DNA of 64,000 nt from NCBI GenBank assembly GCA_027886175.1, contig JAJNNQ010000027.1:4106001-4170000 (forward strand). Reading direction: 5' to 3'. Shown one piece after another: positions 35,277 through 49,589 of this stretch. The position numbers and the translations under genes were made by a program. The stretch comes from Phylloscopus collybita (lineage: Eukaryota > Chordata > Aves > Passeriformes > Phylloscopidae). Positions within the stretch are counted from its first letter, which is position 1, and the number at the start of each line of letters is the position of its first letter. The notes under the pieces are model-generated. The model worked only from the letters and a program-made list of their open reading frames with translations, did not search any database and had not been told where the DNA came from.

Positions 35277-38200
35277 TTGAAGCTAAATCCAGTCTTTCTG
35301 GCTGCAGTTAATTGAACAACTGTGACTGTGCTTTGCACCCAGCTAAAATAGGGTCTTAAAACAACCCCTCAGCATGAATTACTTTCAGATAGTTCAGAAA
35401 ACTTACAGCACGTGGGAGTTAATTTCTAACTTTCTCACATTTAGCACATGCACATAAGTTCTGGTGTGCTTTGATCTTTTCCTTTACAAGATAGAGGCTG
35501 ATATTACTGCACAATTTCTAAAAGAAAAATTAAAGGGAATTAAAGGCACTACTAAAACATGGACTTTTTTTCATATTAAAAGAACTCAACTGGGATAAAA
35601 CATCTCTTTGGCTCCAAAAATGGAACTGATCAATTGTTCAACAGTTGGAATTCATGCAGTCTTATTTAATGATGTGCTCTAATGGCAGCCTTTTTATGCT
35701 TCATTTCCCAATGGCAATATACAATGACACAGAGGAAAAGCCATGTAATGTGCTGTAACAATATCATGGATTGTTGCTAAGATTTAAGGGAAATAAAGTA
35801 GTGCCAAACTGTTAACACTCCTAAGGAAGCAGACTGATGGATGGATGGTCTGTGCAAACTAACCCCAAGTGGAAAGGAGATCCATTCTTCAGTGGCTGCA
35901 CAGAGACACAAACTTCCCTCTGAAAACCAGTTAATTTCAGTTTTTTGAGAAGCTTTACAGACCTGGCTTTTTCCATGTGTTCACCTTCAGCATGTTCATT
36001 ACTGTACACATCAATAAAATTCTGTTTCCACATTTGGGTGTTCACCTAAAACTGCTAACTGCCATGAAGATTTCAATGTGATCATTTTATCAAAGACTAG
36101 TTTATTAAAAAAAATTCAGGATTGTGAGACTTGTGGAGCATTCCCAGATGAAAGCTGAAATAAGTAACATTGCATTCAACCTCTCTGTTACTCTGTTTTA
36201 CTCAGGACATGTAAACTCTTCAAATAAGAGGAATATAGGGAAAAATTTGGGCACTTCAAGTTCAGCACTTGCTTTTCAAACCTATGTACAAAGTCAAAGA
36301 CCATGCTGTTGATGCTAAGATCTCAGCAGGGTAAAAAACTTAATAAAAGGAGAGATCTTTGGTATAATCCTTTGAAATGGTGAAATGTAGGCTCACTTAG
36401 CACACAGCTCCAGTAAAACCCTTGCTCACCCTGCAGAGGGTTCATAATGAAGTTTGCAGGTTCTTCTGGGGAGAGCTGCCAAGCAATCTGAAGCTGTATT
36501 GCAATGACAATATCACATGGATGATCTTAATTCCTTCTCCTTAAACCTGGCGCTGTTAAATGCATTAAAATGCATTCCCCCTCTGAAATGGCAGTGGTAC
36601 ATCATCCACTCCTTCTTGCACAATGTTTTGGCCCCTTCACAGAAAGCAAACATTTATGCTGTGTGCTCAGAGGCCACACCTCTTTTGACTCTGCAAACAG
36701 TGAGCTCTCTGCCATTAAAACAGCCCCCTCTGCAGAATGGTCTCACAGTCCTTTTAGGGGCTGCTTTGCCTTCAGGCCCTCTCCTTTTTGTCACAGGCAG
36801 CCAAATAAAGTACATGAATTTTCATGTCCTGAACAAGGCAAAAACTCAACTTCTTCTCTACCTCTTTGTAGCAGTGAGAAGTGAGCACCTTTCTGAACCC
36901 TTGTGTCATACATGCATTTATTATGTGTACAGCACATCAATCTGTACAGGTAAATGAACACCCCACACAAGCAAAGAGCTTTCCTTATAAGACTGAAAAG
37001 TTAATCATCCCTTTGATAAATCAATCATATCACATAAAGAAGTCTCACATTTTGTCTAGAAAAGGGCTTTTTACTTTTTTATTTGAGTCCTAATTGGCCA
37101 TTAAGAGAAAGATACATTCTGCTTTGTCAAACTTAGATTTATGTAACATGCTCCCATTTTAAATCTCTCTAAAGGTATCTGCACTCAAAGTCACAGTACA
37201 TTTAACTAACAGTTTCATTTCAGCCCAAGATCTAAAGGAACTAACATATTTATTAAAGCATTTTGATCCTTCAGAGACAGATTAATAAGAAGCTTGTGAC
37301 AGTTCAGCATGATAAAATGAGCCAATAAACAGCAATGTGTGCTGACGTTAGATATACTGATCCACAAATAATATAATACATATTTGGTTTGTCACAAAGA
37401 AAAATCTCTTGAAAAAGCCATTGCCATGATTAAATACTTTCTGCTATCTCAAAATTTCTATATTCTACACAAGTTTTCCTTACAAATTCCCTCAACAAAT
37501 AAACCCAGCAAGTCTTTTTCCTACATAAGGAAATCACAGCTTTGTATGATATCAATATGGAATAATGAGTCAAAATGCAGCATGAAAAGGGTTTAAATAT
37601 TGTATGGATTTTTGGGGTAAAAATAGAGCACTAGATGCCAGAAGTGTTCAATGTTCATTTACTACAAAACAGATGTTCAGGCTTGCCTGACTAGCTGTCA
37701 TTTACCTAGCTATGAATTATTATTTGTATTTTGCATTTGTTTTATGGCAGCATCTCAGAAATTCAAATTTTCTGATGTGGTTTTCAGTAACAATAGGGAC
37801 TCAAGGTTTAGATCTGGGATATTCTTTCCTGTCCAACGAATTCCTTTACTAGAGCTCATCCTTTGTCCCTGGTCCTGTTCATCCATTGCTTCTCATCAAG
37901 TAAGGATGAAGCTTGGGAAATCCACACACTCACATGCTTCAGACACATTTCTGCCACTAAAACACTGAGTAATGGCGTCAATTGTTTTCTCATTTTCACT
38001 GTTTATACATCACTGCTGCCAAATGACTTTCCTGATGTCCATTGTGATTTATGATGTGAGAGAATACTAAAACTAATTTATACTAATAAATGCAAACAGC
38101 CCCATTAACATCAATGCATATCCTAATTTACACCACCAAAGAATCCATACTGGTATACTTAGAGCAATTTCAGGATATTGCCTAATGAAGATAAAAGGTC

Positions 38201-39008
38201 ATTGTGCAAACTAGCAGTGATGGAAAGTTTACAGCAGTCATTCCAAGGTTCCAAATGCTGTGCATAAAACTTAATGTAGTGTACTGCATTATCCACTAAT
38301 GCTTAAAATAATGGCTCCTGAGATTCTGGTTATTATGATCCTGATCTAAATGTGAAAATAACTTCACACAATTTTTCCTCCAGTCATTACTTCCTAATCT
38401 GGTTTATCTCTCTTCATCCAACCTGTCAGACTGATGAGGGCTCAGACTGAGGAGGAACTGGAATGGACCCTACATGTTGCTCCTTGCTTCTCATAACAAA
38501 ATTCATGTTTGCTTCATCTGGCATGGATGTGACAGTATCAATTGATTGAAATACTCACCACACAATGAAGCAATGCACAGCATACAGGAAGAAACAACAG
38601 CAGATTAAATTTTATCAGAAGAAGTAAAACAACCCCTCAAAATAATTTCAATTTTGTTTACTAACTAATGTTCTTGACTTCAACTGTTGGGGTTTCTTGT
38701 TTGTTTTCTTTTTTGTTGTTGGGGTTTTTTTCCCCCTATCCAAGTATTCAGAAGAACACAAACAGCCTAGAAGGTGCTGAGCTGATGCTGGCACACAAAT
38801 CAAATTACCTTTCTTAAACAACTACAGGTGTATCACCAGGACCTTTCCTGAGGGGAAATATTTGGATATATTTGTTTTCTTCCAATGGCATAGAAATTAG
38901 ACATTTTAAAACTGTGTGATAGTATCTTATACTCTAGAGACAACTTAGAAAGTTGCTGAATTGTTACCCTCACACACTGCATTAGGAAAACACAACAGAA
39001 GCATTAAA
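35277..39008. other. Unique AT-rich DNA, no gene seen
   Basis: No supported gene. The 146-codon frame at 36517-36957 overlaps a 104-codon frame in another phase on the same strand and has no recognisable domain. GTTGGGGTTT occurs twice at 38684-38726 within a G/T-rich stretch. No mobile element signature. Confidence 0.55.
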
Positions 39009-39023
39009 TTTTTTTTTTTTTTT
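39009..39023. repeat. Poly-T tract (15 T)
   Basis: Uninterrupted run of 15 T. Confidence 0.9.
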
Positions 39024-41889
39024 ACTAAATGTATTTCTCTATTTCAGAAATTCTCTTATCTGTAATTTCTCCTCAGTGCGCATTTATTAATACATGCTTC
39101 CAATATGCCAGTTAACCAGAGCCTGGTTCTCCATATCTACATTTAGGAAAGAGACAGACAAAAGGGTCTGATCCAAAGTCAACTGCAGCTAATGCAAAAA
39201 GTCCTGCCAGTCCCATTGGCAATCTCTCAGCTTTACTGTCCTGGAAATTAAAAGGAAAGCCAGCCCTGGTGACCAGCACCTAACCCAGGGTCACATAATG
39301 AGTCTGGCTCAGACCTGAGAATGGAACCCAAATCTACTGAATTTCTACCCAGGGGTTTAATCACAAAAACACTACTCTTAATTTAAAATCAAAAGGTTTT
39401 GAAAGAAATATTAGTAAGGTGCAAATTTTCCACTTCAGGGGAATATATCATTATTCAGTTAACCATTTTTTTTTTAAAAATCTCAGACCAAATAAGTAAC
39501 CAAAGTTCTTTGCTGTAGTGCTAATTAAGGATTTGTATTCATACCTCTGAGCAATACACTAACCTCTAAATGATGTTCCAACTGAAGCCTGAACAGGAGC
39601 AAAACTAAAGTACAATTAAGGCTTGCAGATCTGCTTATATTATAGCTTTATAGCAGTAACCTTTCCACCCTGTTCTGTAATTAGTGAACCAGCTCTTAAG
39701 TTCTCCAGACACAGATATTTATGAAGAGTTCAAAGCTTCTTTGCAAACTCTGGAGCAACAACTCTAAGAAAGAAGAGTAATTTTGAACCAGTGAAGCAGC
39801 ACTACCATGTACAGCACCTGCCTACCTGCTTCCCCTTTGCAAAAATTGAGATTTTTCCTTCCCCCTCATCCCTCTTGCTTATGAGGCCACAGCTTTCAAG
39901 TCAATAAAACACAAGGGTTTTTTACCTTTCAGATCTCTCACACAGCCCAGTTCTCTTAGGTTTGTTTTCACTCCTGTTCCACAGTCAGCAGAATAAACCA
40001 GGCCTGCATCTCTTTTGAGCACAACTTGAGACAAAACCAGCATCCCTCACACCTCAGCTCCCCTCAGCAGCAGGCTCCAACAAGGACCCACGGGTCAGAA
40101 CAACCTGAAGGCCTCACATGGGGCTGAACACGGAACCACCATGTAGTGCATCTCTCTGGCAGTCTGTGAAACCAAGCCCTGTAACATCCACACTCCTTGG
40201 TTTCTCTGGAGCTCACAGCCAGGGGTTTGCAAACCAGTTCCCACACGAGGGAGGCTGACCAAAATCAGATCCCTGATGTAGCATCCCCAGGCTCTGCTGC
40301 CCACCTGGATGTGGCCTCTGCTCCCTCAGGGCTCTCCAGCTCCCCATCCCCACAGCAGTGAGGGCTGCCAGCATCCCCTGCTCTGTCCCCACAGATTTGG
40401 GATTTGATTTCCCACCCTTTTATGGCTTGTCTGTGCAGCTGTAAATCCTGAAGGGAGAAGCCAGGCTAATTCCTGCACGGAGAGCCAGAGGTAAGTCTGA
40501 GAGGGCTCCCCCTCAGGGCCTGCTGGCCAGCTCTAATTGCAGCTGATTTTGGTTCTGCTTATTGATTATGCAAAAATTCAGGCGATGTTCCAGATTTCAC
40601 TGTATTAAAGTATGTGTGAGTGTTCTTCAGAGGGGCTCTGCTACACTAAAGGCAGCCCTGTTAACTTTTCCTCATCTTTTTCTAAGATTATTTTCCCGCA
40701 ATGGGAAATGTGTGAGAAAACTTCATCTGGGATGTTCTTTCTTGTGAGGTGTTTGCTGGCCTGAGGAATGGGGTCATGTCCAATGACCCCAAGTGCAAAA
40801 TGAGAATTTCAGGGTGATTTTGGTGGGGCTTACTGTGTGGAAATGGCATTGCTGGGCTGCAGAATGAGTGTGAGCAAGTGGGTTATGTCACTAGGGCAAA
40901 ACCTGCCCTGGTTTGTCACTCTTTATACATCACTGGTATGAGAAAGTGGTACAAGGAGATCATTTTACTGGCCATTTAATATTGACCCTCTGCTATTCTG
41001 ACAGTGCTCCTTGGAAATGTTTGGCCTGTTATGCCATACACCAGGTTTATGACATTTACATCAAATATCTGTTTGTGATCAGAATATGGCACTTACGTAT
41101 AATTACTTTGTAAATCCTAGCAATTAAAAAAATCTCCAACAAGCGATTTTGAAAATGCATTAAAAATGTAGTCTCTGTTTTTCTGTTTTGTTCAGAATAA
41201 ACCTTTTCTTTGCCTTTCACACAGAGCTTTTAGAGTACACTTGAGTCATACTTTCATACAGTTCTCCAGAACTGAGAGCTAGCAATATAAGGATTTTTAA
41301 ATTGAAGTTGGGATTCTCAAATGATCTCAAGAGCCTGAGAACTGGGACTGTAGGAGAAATAAACATCACCAATCTAAATATCATGAGTCTGATAACACTG
41401 AACAGGGATAAACCAGAGATTTATAGGTGAATGGAATGAAGGAGGAAAGCACAAGATGAAAATAAAGATGTAGCTTTCTAGTCGATTTACATTTTCTGTT
41501 TAACATATTGATTAGGAAAAAAGTGGGAGATTGCTGATGAGAATGTAAAGGGAGAACTGAGGGAAGTGTTTTTTGGGGGGAGGTTTGTGCTTATCTGCTG
41601 CAAGTGAGACAGCTTGTTATCAGTGTAGGTGAGAAGGGGGCCGTGGTTATAATCAAGAGAGAGCTCTGGCTGTGCCAGACTGTTTGGCTGCTTATTTGCT
41701 ACTGTAGTTTGACCACTTAAAGTGCTTTTGTCACTGTGTTGGATATCCTCTTGTATTTCTGAGAAAACAAGTTCCTTAAATAGCCCTTCCTTTGCAGTCT
41801 CTAATTGCAAACTACAATAGAAATCAGATCGAAGCGTATTGTGTTCACACACAGGAATGAAAATTCTACCCTGATCTAGTAGAAACACA
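39024..41889. other. Mostly unique DNA, no gene seen
   Basis: No supported gene. Positions 40010-40540 are GC-richer, with short overlapping frames. A 133-codon minus-strand frame at 41487-41888 has a protein-like composition but no domain I recognise. It is noted under findings together with the adjacent segment. Confidence 0.5.
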
Positions 41890-42370
41890 TATGCTGTTAC
41901 TTTCTTTGGGTTTGTTTTCTCGGGGTTCTGTAAACAAATATAGATTTATTGCATGGGTGGGTTTCTGCAAGCTTTTCTCTCAAACCTCTCGATGTGCCCC
42001 TTCGGATTTGTGGCAGTGACTGGAAAAGCCAGAGCACCCATTTCCCGAGCACAGGACAAACAGATCTCCAGCAGGCTCCTGAATTCTGTGTGGCCTCTAC
42101 AACCAGGATTTCATCATCAATCAGACCTAGTGAAACAAGCTCTGCATAAATGATAAAACTTTTCAAATATTAATGCAGCCATCATTGTGCGAGGCTTGGG
42201 TTTTACAAACCCAGTCCTTTCTTGGGAAACCACCACATGTCCAGGCCAGTTGAACTGAAGGCCAACAGAATTGTTCTTATATGACTGAAAGTACTGCTCA
42301 CATAGCACTTCGACAGAACAATTGCATTGATCTTTGGATAGAGACTCTCCAGTTCTCTCCATCCATGGAT
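41890..42370. other. Candidate conserved segment, minus strand widely open
   Basis: Repeat-free, high-complexity sequence with several CpGs (near 41920, 41989, 42003, 42047, 42191 and 42311). Two minus-strand frames are open in overlapping parts (81 codons at 42117-42362 and 89 codons at 41897-42166), but they lie in different phases and are separated by stops. The translations match no family I know. Either a conserved non-coding element or, less likely, an old decayed coding fragment. Confidence 0.25.
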
Positions 42371-45300
42371 TAACAGTAATGGTAAAAAATGTAAGGCATT
42401 TTCTGAAAAATGAAGCTTCTGTGTTCTTATCATGGCTTTTCTTTTCAAAAAATTGTCAAAACCTGGATGTTTCATTCCATGCACTTTTAGATCAGCTATT
42501 GGAAAGTAACTTGAATCTTGATAGGGTGTCCTGAGGCAAAGACTCCTGTCAAAATTGAGGGCAATAGATGAGAACTCCCTGAGCAGCCTGGAGACAGGTC
42601 TTCCAAAACTCTGTTTGCAGGCTTGTTATTGGTTTGCTGTAATTGCCCAGACAAATCATCTGCTTGTCACTTCACCTGACTATAAAATTGGAACAGTAAT
42701 GGTATCAAGATATTGCATGTGTGCATTTTACTTATTTAATACTTTGGAAGTGCCCTAAAAGCTCTTAGTATTTTTTATTGAAAGTATTTTGCAAGCTGAA
42801 TTACTTTATTTGTGCTAATCATATAACTTTATAGATAGTGGTGGGCTGTATGAGACAAGCACTGAGGCATAATATGATTTAACTTTTGCTTTACACAGCT
42901 TTTGCTATTAATTTGATTATTTTCCATAAATGAACAATGTAGTTCACTCTACGTTAAAATAAGACTAAATTTGCTTGGTAGGGGAATAAAAAGGAAATGG
43001 TACTTCAGACAGTGGCCCTGGGGTTATGCTAATTTCACTGGTTTATTTTATGCCATTTTCCTGGTAAAGTGTTTTGAAGAAGAAAATCTTGAATCTTTTG
43101 TCCAGAGAACTTAATTTTTCATTGTTTTTACACCTTTGGAGTGTCAAAACACTTCTAAGAAAAGAAGATTACACCACATAAAATGTTTCACAGTTAGGAG
43201 CCAGCAAACACAGTGATAATATGGTTGGGTTGTGTAGGCTTGCATCTGATAAATACAAATAACCCTCCTTACAAATTAACATGAGCCAAAAGTCAACTTA
43301 GTGATCTGATGAGCTACTGACAAATTCACATCCTAAACTAAATGACATTTGTCACACTGAAGTAGAAACAATTATTAATAATTTTCATTTCATTAGGAGC
43401 ACTACAATGAAATGTCAACAACTTCAAAAGTGTAGCAGAAGTGTACAAATTAATTTTGATTTTCTGAAGTGTAATTATTTTTGTAAGTACCACACTGTGT
43501 AATCACTTTTGGCGCTATTACTTGTGCAATCAATAACACTTAAATGTACTTAGCTGTTTTCAAACATGGTTTCCTAAGGTCACCCTTTACTGGTGTGGAT
43601 GTTTCGATGGAAGAATGTAAGGAGTAGTTTTCCAACTGGTCAAAGATGTAGTGAAAAAAAATATATAATTATTTGTGTATATTTTTATGTTGATTGCCAT
43701 AAAGGGGTGCTCGGTGCCTGTGCAGTTTTGATGTGAAAAACGCCTGTCCTGACTTTGCTGGCGAGTCCATTTTTGTGCTCTGGGTGGCAGCAACAGCTCT
43801 TGCTCCTGTGCCTTCACCACCCGGGGCTCATCCTGCTTGGCAAATGCAACCTGACTGCAGAGTTAATTATATTCCCCTGAGCCAGGCAGTCAGGCCAGAT
43901 TTGGCCTCACATTAGCCAGATGAATGGTTGGTAATCATCTAGAGGAGTACATCGTTCCCACAAGCTTAGTCAGTCCCCAAGTGCCAGCATTTGTAGTAAT
44001 TCACAACCCTGTAATGCTTGAGAACAAAAAGGCCACAAGAACACACATCTTGAAGGAAAGGCTTAACTCTGCTGGGATTTTAGCTGACATTCTGATAGGT
44101 TTCCTCCAGGTTTGGACAGGAGCATTTTGCTCGTGTATTTGTTCATTATTTTATCTGTTTTCTGGAGATCCCCAGGATCCTCTGGGAACCTTTGCCATCC
44201 CCTTTACAGCAAGGTAGGAGCAGAGATGGTTGGTTGCCAGTTCAGTGTTCAGGTTGATTTCTGGAATTAACGGCGGTTCCTTAAAGGATCCAGTTTATTA
44301 ATGGCTCCTGGAGTCTTTTCCTGTAACTCAGCTTTCAACCCTAATTTAACTTTATTTGTAGAACTGTATCAATGGCTTATCCATACTGGAAGATAAAAGT
44401 AAAGCTGAGGTAATCAGAGCAAGGAATGGAGACTGTACTTAAATCATAAAAATTACAGCTCCGCCCCCCAATTAAAAATAAAAACCTAATAAAAATAGAT
44501 TGAAACTTCCTGTTGGATTGGTAAATTACCAATTAGTATAAAGAAGTAAAAAACAGAAAACAAAAAAAGAAAACAAACCAGGAAAAGAGACTTGATGCCA
44601 CAAGGAAAAGAAAGTTAGAAAATGTACAAAAAAAGAACTATCACAGTCAGCAGTAACGTCTCTTGCCATCTACTGCTAATTGTCCTTAAAAACAGTGGTT
44701 TAGCCATTTATAGCAACATAACAGTTTAAGAACACAACAGATAAGGCATTCCAGGTACTAACTTACTTAGAGGCTGACTATCAATATCATTCTCAATCCA
44801 GAAGGATCTTAACATTAAAAAATACACACTATTTGAACATTTCAGGCTTTCTTTCAGCAGCTATCTGCATTTGTAATCTATATGGAAGAATAACTCCAGT
44901 AAATTGTGGGCAAGTTTGTTCTGCTGCTTAGAAGTGCATGTATTATACAAGAAAATGGAGTTAGAGATGGAGGAATTGTGTGTGTGAAGGTAACTACACA
45001 GTAATTGCACCTGAACATTTGTGTTAGAATAATTCACTTCATCTAAACCTGTGTACTATGTATCTTAGTCTTGCATTTCAGTATTCTGAGATTTTGTTTG
45101 ATTTTTGGGACAACTAAAACATTAAATTCTTTGCCAATACTCCAGAGCCCACAGTTCCCAGGCAGTTGTACTGGAACTGTGTTACTGGGCTGGCTGCCAG
45201 GAAGCCAGGTAGGGTTTGTTCTGCTTGGAACTCAGCTACTCTGCAAAAAAAGTTTGAATTTTGGTGACACAGCAAATGCTGTTGCAAAGTATTTCGCTGG

Positions 45301-47160
45301 AATCTTCCAACTAAGTGCAAAGTCCATACATGAGTTTGTTTGCACCTGAATTTGACATCACTGCTGCAGATACTAATAGATGAGTATGTTTTAAGCTCTC
45401 TGTCAGTGTATTTCTTTGTTGTTGTTTAAGCTGTCAATATGTGTGAGTCATTCTACTATTACTGAAGGTAATCCTCATTATGTATCAGTGACTTTAATGT
45501 AAAAGAGGCAAAAAAGGGAAAAATCTCTGCCAGGCTTTCTCAGCTGAGCTCTATAGCCTTAGTTCCTCATCTATCTCATTGGATCACAGCAGAACATCTC
45601 CTCACCTGTTCTTCTGGCTTCTTGGGAAGAAAGCTCCATCAGAGGTTCAACTGTTTTGAAATATTCATACACCTAGAAAGTCTTTGGTTTATCTTGCTGA
45701 AGAAATAAACACAGGATTAGCTTCAAGTAGGCATTTTTTACTAGATAAAACCAAAATCAAACTCCACATGTAAACATCTTGCTGATTTGAAATTTCCTTA
45801 TATGAGTATATTCCAAATCTTGTAGCAGATAACACTTTTGTGTTATTTCCATGTGCCAGAAACACTGTTCTAGTGAATTACAGCTTAATTGTAATAGCTA
45901 ATCAGATTTGGTTAGTTATTAAGAATATCTGGGATTGTGGGTGATTAGCTAGGTGGGATTTGGGAGTTACTTTGTAATTTGGATTGGATTTTTAATTTTG
46001 TCTAGATTAGGATTTTTATTGCTTGAGTTGAAGCGCTTGAGATTAAAGAAAAAGTCTATGACAGATAACATGTTTATTTTTTGAGGAAGAAGCAAGTTAA
46101 TTGTGCCTGTCTTACATGGATTGCATCTATTTGCTTACTTTACTTGCCAGCAGATGACCGTGCTAACCAAGGAATGCTTCAAGCACTGAAATTTGGCTCA
46201 GGATAACAGATCTTAGTGAGGAAACCCAGGAAAAGTTAACACAGTTCTGCCTACAGCCCTCCAGACCAACCCCAAAAGGATGTCTGAACCATAGTGAGTA
46301 GATGAAACAGAAATATTGTTTGTGTGATCTGTTGGGATGCATTCTAGATGCCTACAAAACGGTTACAGGATGTTTTTGCCACAGAGTCTTGGGTTTAAAA
46401 AGCAGCATCACTAAGTCAAAACTGGAAAAGAAGAAAAAAAAAAATGAAGTAGACCTTGCCAGCTGCAATTACATCTTCTAGTCACTGAAATGTAATATAA
46501 TTCAATGTCTGTATTAGCATTCAACATTGTTAATTCATGGGCAAGTAATTTAGTTGAATTCTCAATGAGAAATTGAATTTGAGGTGACTCAGCAGGAAAA
46601 TCAGTGTGTTCTGTAATTGAATGGAAAATAGTTGAGTTATCGCTGGCAGCAAGCTTGATGTAACAAGCCTTTGTATTACATGTGCCATGAATAGACTGAA
46701 TGGTTTGACAAGGATTACATTTATTTCAGATAATGAAGCACAATAAAATGTGGAGTAATTAAGCACTAAAGAAAACTACATGACCCAAATCCAAAGAGAA
46801 AGGTCCCAATTTAGGGAGAGGTTAGGAGGTATCCATATAAGGAACATTCATGGTAGAGTGTTTCAGTTTTGACACAGTTGATTCTGCCCTGTTATAGAAG
46901 GTGGTTAGACAATGTTTCTAGGTCCTTATCAATTTCTTTTTCACATTTCTGTGGTTGTTTGATTGCAACATTCACATTAACATCCAGGATGAAGCAGCGT
47001 GATAAATGTCCTCTGGAAGATAAATCACCTGAAAAAGAGCTGGTAAAGGGGCTGCTCTGCCGTAGGGATCAGCACCTCTGTTCTTACCTTCTGCAGGCTG
47101 TGATGCAATCATTTACAGTAGGCTGCTCATTTCTGGCTCAAGCTTTCTGCTGAGGAAAAT
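42371..47160. other. Mostly unique AT-rich DNA, no gene seen
   Basis: No supported gene. Positions 43490-43990 are higher in complexity with scattered CpGs. A GGAATTAACGGCGGTTCC near-palindrome lies near 44262-44280, and A-rich simple sequence lies at 44540-44580. No LINE or LTR signature. Confidence 0.55.
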
Positions 47161-47670
47161 GTGAGGACAAGTGAGCCATCCTTCCAAAGGAGCAGGCTCT
47201 CAGGGCACTTACCCAGGTTTTATAGTCAGTCTCAAAGCTTAAACATGAAGACTTTTGAAAAGGATTTAATTGAAGACTTGTTCGTTATCAGCTCGCCTTG
47301 GAAAAGTTGTTTTTACCCCAAGTGCAACTTTGCTGACTTGTCAGGTAACGCTCTAAACAGAATGATTAAACTTGAGCTATATTCCCATGGATTGTTTTCC
47401 TCTAATATCCACGTTTTTAGCCCAATATTCATCATCTGGTTTAGTGTTTGGAATGCCAGTCTCTCCTCTGCGAAATGTGCAATTGTGGAAAATATACTTA
47501 ACTCCAAACACCACAGCAAGCAGATCATGTGTGACAGCTCATCACAGCTCTTGCAAAGGTGTGCTAAGGAACAGATGAGTATAAATAGCATTACAAGAAC
47601 TCTTTTGAATGTACAGGTGTCTGCGTTTTTAGTTTGTCAAATGCTTAAAAAAGACTGCTAAAACTTGATT
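47161..47670. other. Candidate conserved non-coding segment with a 166-codon open frame
   Basis: Homopolymer-poor, high-complexity stretch. A plus-strand frame is open for 166 codons (47161-47661), and a 92-codon frame is open on the minus strand across its middle. The plus translation has no signal peptide, membrane pattern or domain that I recognise. Start context and splice sites are not persuasive. CpGs persist at about 47283, 47294, 47347, 47470 and 47624. Constraint is inferred from texture. Coding is possible but unsupported. Confidence 0.25.
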
Positions 47671-49589
47671 TAAACATAAAAGCAGAAGCATTCTTTTGAA
47701 CAGGGATTAGAAAGCAAATAATTAATCATGCATACCTGAGGATTTATGTAAGCAGCTGCTTAAATAAGAATCATAAACCTACAAATGCAGTCTCCCCACT
47801 TACTTTGCAATCTCTTGAATTAAAAAATAAAAAAAAGTGTGGATTTGTTTGGTAGATAGCACTTGACATCAAAAGGAAAATGCTAACATATTCTCCTGGT
47901 ACCATATAGAAATGAAAATATTTCTAACAAACATCCTGTGCTGTTTTTAACTAGGTGGTAAATACTTTACAAATGCTGGAGCTTGTAAGCTGTAGTGCTG
48001 ATTAGGTAAATTAGGATCAGGGTAACTGGAGGCTGTGTAGGCCTTCTACACAATGGAAGTTTGTTTTCCATCCAGTAAAAAGTTGGAAATTTGCATGAGG
48101 GTCACGAAGAGAAGATTGGCTGCTCTGAACAGGCTTCTAAATATTATGGGAAGTGTATAAACCTGACTGGTTTTGACTTGAAGCCAGGTGAAACCAAGTT
48201 GATTTCACAGTTATGTTTTCGAACACGCACATCAAACCAAAATCAAAAGGTCTGGATGTGAGGGAAGTGAAAGAGAAAAACAATTTTTTGCATGAACAGC
48301 TACAGGATGAGATCACCAGGAGTCACACAGCCTCAGTGTTTGGTGCCAGTCTCCACCACACACCGTAAGAAAGGTCTGTACTCTGTTCTGCTGAGTGACT
48401 TGCTAGAATTTCATCACTTGCAGTGAATTCCACGGGGTAACAGAGCTTTTATGAATAGGATATGTAATTCTGGCAACACTTCTGGGATTTGAGGGACCAA
48501 TACTTTACATATCAGTTTATTGAATTTGGACTGAGGTCCCAGAGCTGTAATAATAATAAGTTTAAGCTTATGGCAATAAAGCTACCTGCAGTAATGTATT
48601 TAGACACGAGGGCCCAAACTCCTGAAAAGTAGAAGTGACTCACTTTTATTCAAAATTCAGCTCTCTCTGAATTTTTGTCCCTGTTACTTCTCTTGACATA
48701 CTTCATGAAGCTTTTACTGTCCTTGCACTCCACTCCTCTGGCAGTTAAGCACTCAAGATGTAAAATTAAACTTTGTTGTAAAGATAGAGGTAAAAAGAGA
48801 AGCAGGAGAGAGATGGGGTGCCTTGCCAGCCACTCTGAGAGCTCCTACATGTGCATGGTCTCTGGTGCTCTCTCTCAATTCTGCTGGGAATTACCCTTTT
48901 CCTTTTCTGAGCAACATTTTAATCTCGTTGCTGCCTTGTCGCCGTGTTCATGTATTGCAGCCTTGCTTTTATTGCACCGAGCTTGTTTTCATGGGTTCCT
49001 TCTTCAGCATATCTACTGATGAAATTGAACACTTGGGGGCTTGAATTTGACAGCTGGAAGATGAGAGAGGGTGTCTCTGATCCTGCTTCCACAGAATTCC
49101 CACAGTGCCCCCTGCACTGAAAGGCTTTAAATGTATCTGTCCTTTGAACATCTGATGCTGCTAACAGTAATGCTTCTGTAGTGTCTACAACTCACTTTAT
49201 CTCGTTCCAAGAACTGACAGTGTCCCTAGAATACTTTTAAAAGGAGAACTTCTTGGGTAAATTCTTTCACTGGTGTATTTTTTTTTTCCCAAACTGCATC
49301 TAATGAATATATTCCTTGAACAGCACATTTCAACAACTGTTACCTCATAAACTTTTAACCCTGTCCCTTGATGTAGTGGCCCCTTTCAGGCACACAGGAC
49401 TGTGGAGGACAGACACTCTGCACTAACTAAAGATAAAAACACTACAGTGGAGTGTGACAGGTCTCTTTTTAAGGTACAGCTGTGAATCTCTGCTTAAAAA
49501 AATCAATGGGGTTCAAGTACCACAGGGTCCGTGTCCTGTGGATCCACATGGATTTTTAGTTGACTTGTAATCTCCTTGGTTTCCCCTAA
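47671..49589. other. Unique AT-rich DNA, no gene seen
   Basis: No supported gene or element. Frames up to 114 codons at 48675-49019 overlap others in different phases and are not recognisable. Confidence 0.55.

Noticed and set aside
36517..36957. 146-codon plus-strand frame
   Set aside because: A second phase on the same strand is open for 104 codons over the same bases, the translation is unrecognisable, and nothing suggests a promoter or splice sites.
38684..38740. G/T-rich stretch with GTTGGGGTTT twice, considered telomere-like or a LINE end
   Set aside because: Units are not TTAGGG and no CR1 or LTR body adjoins it. Simple sequence is sufficient.
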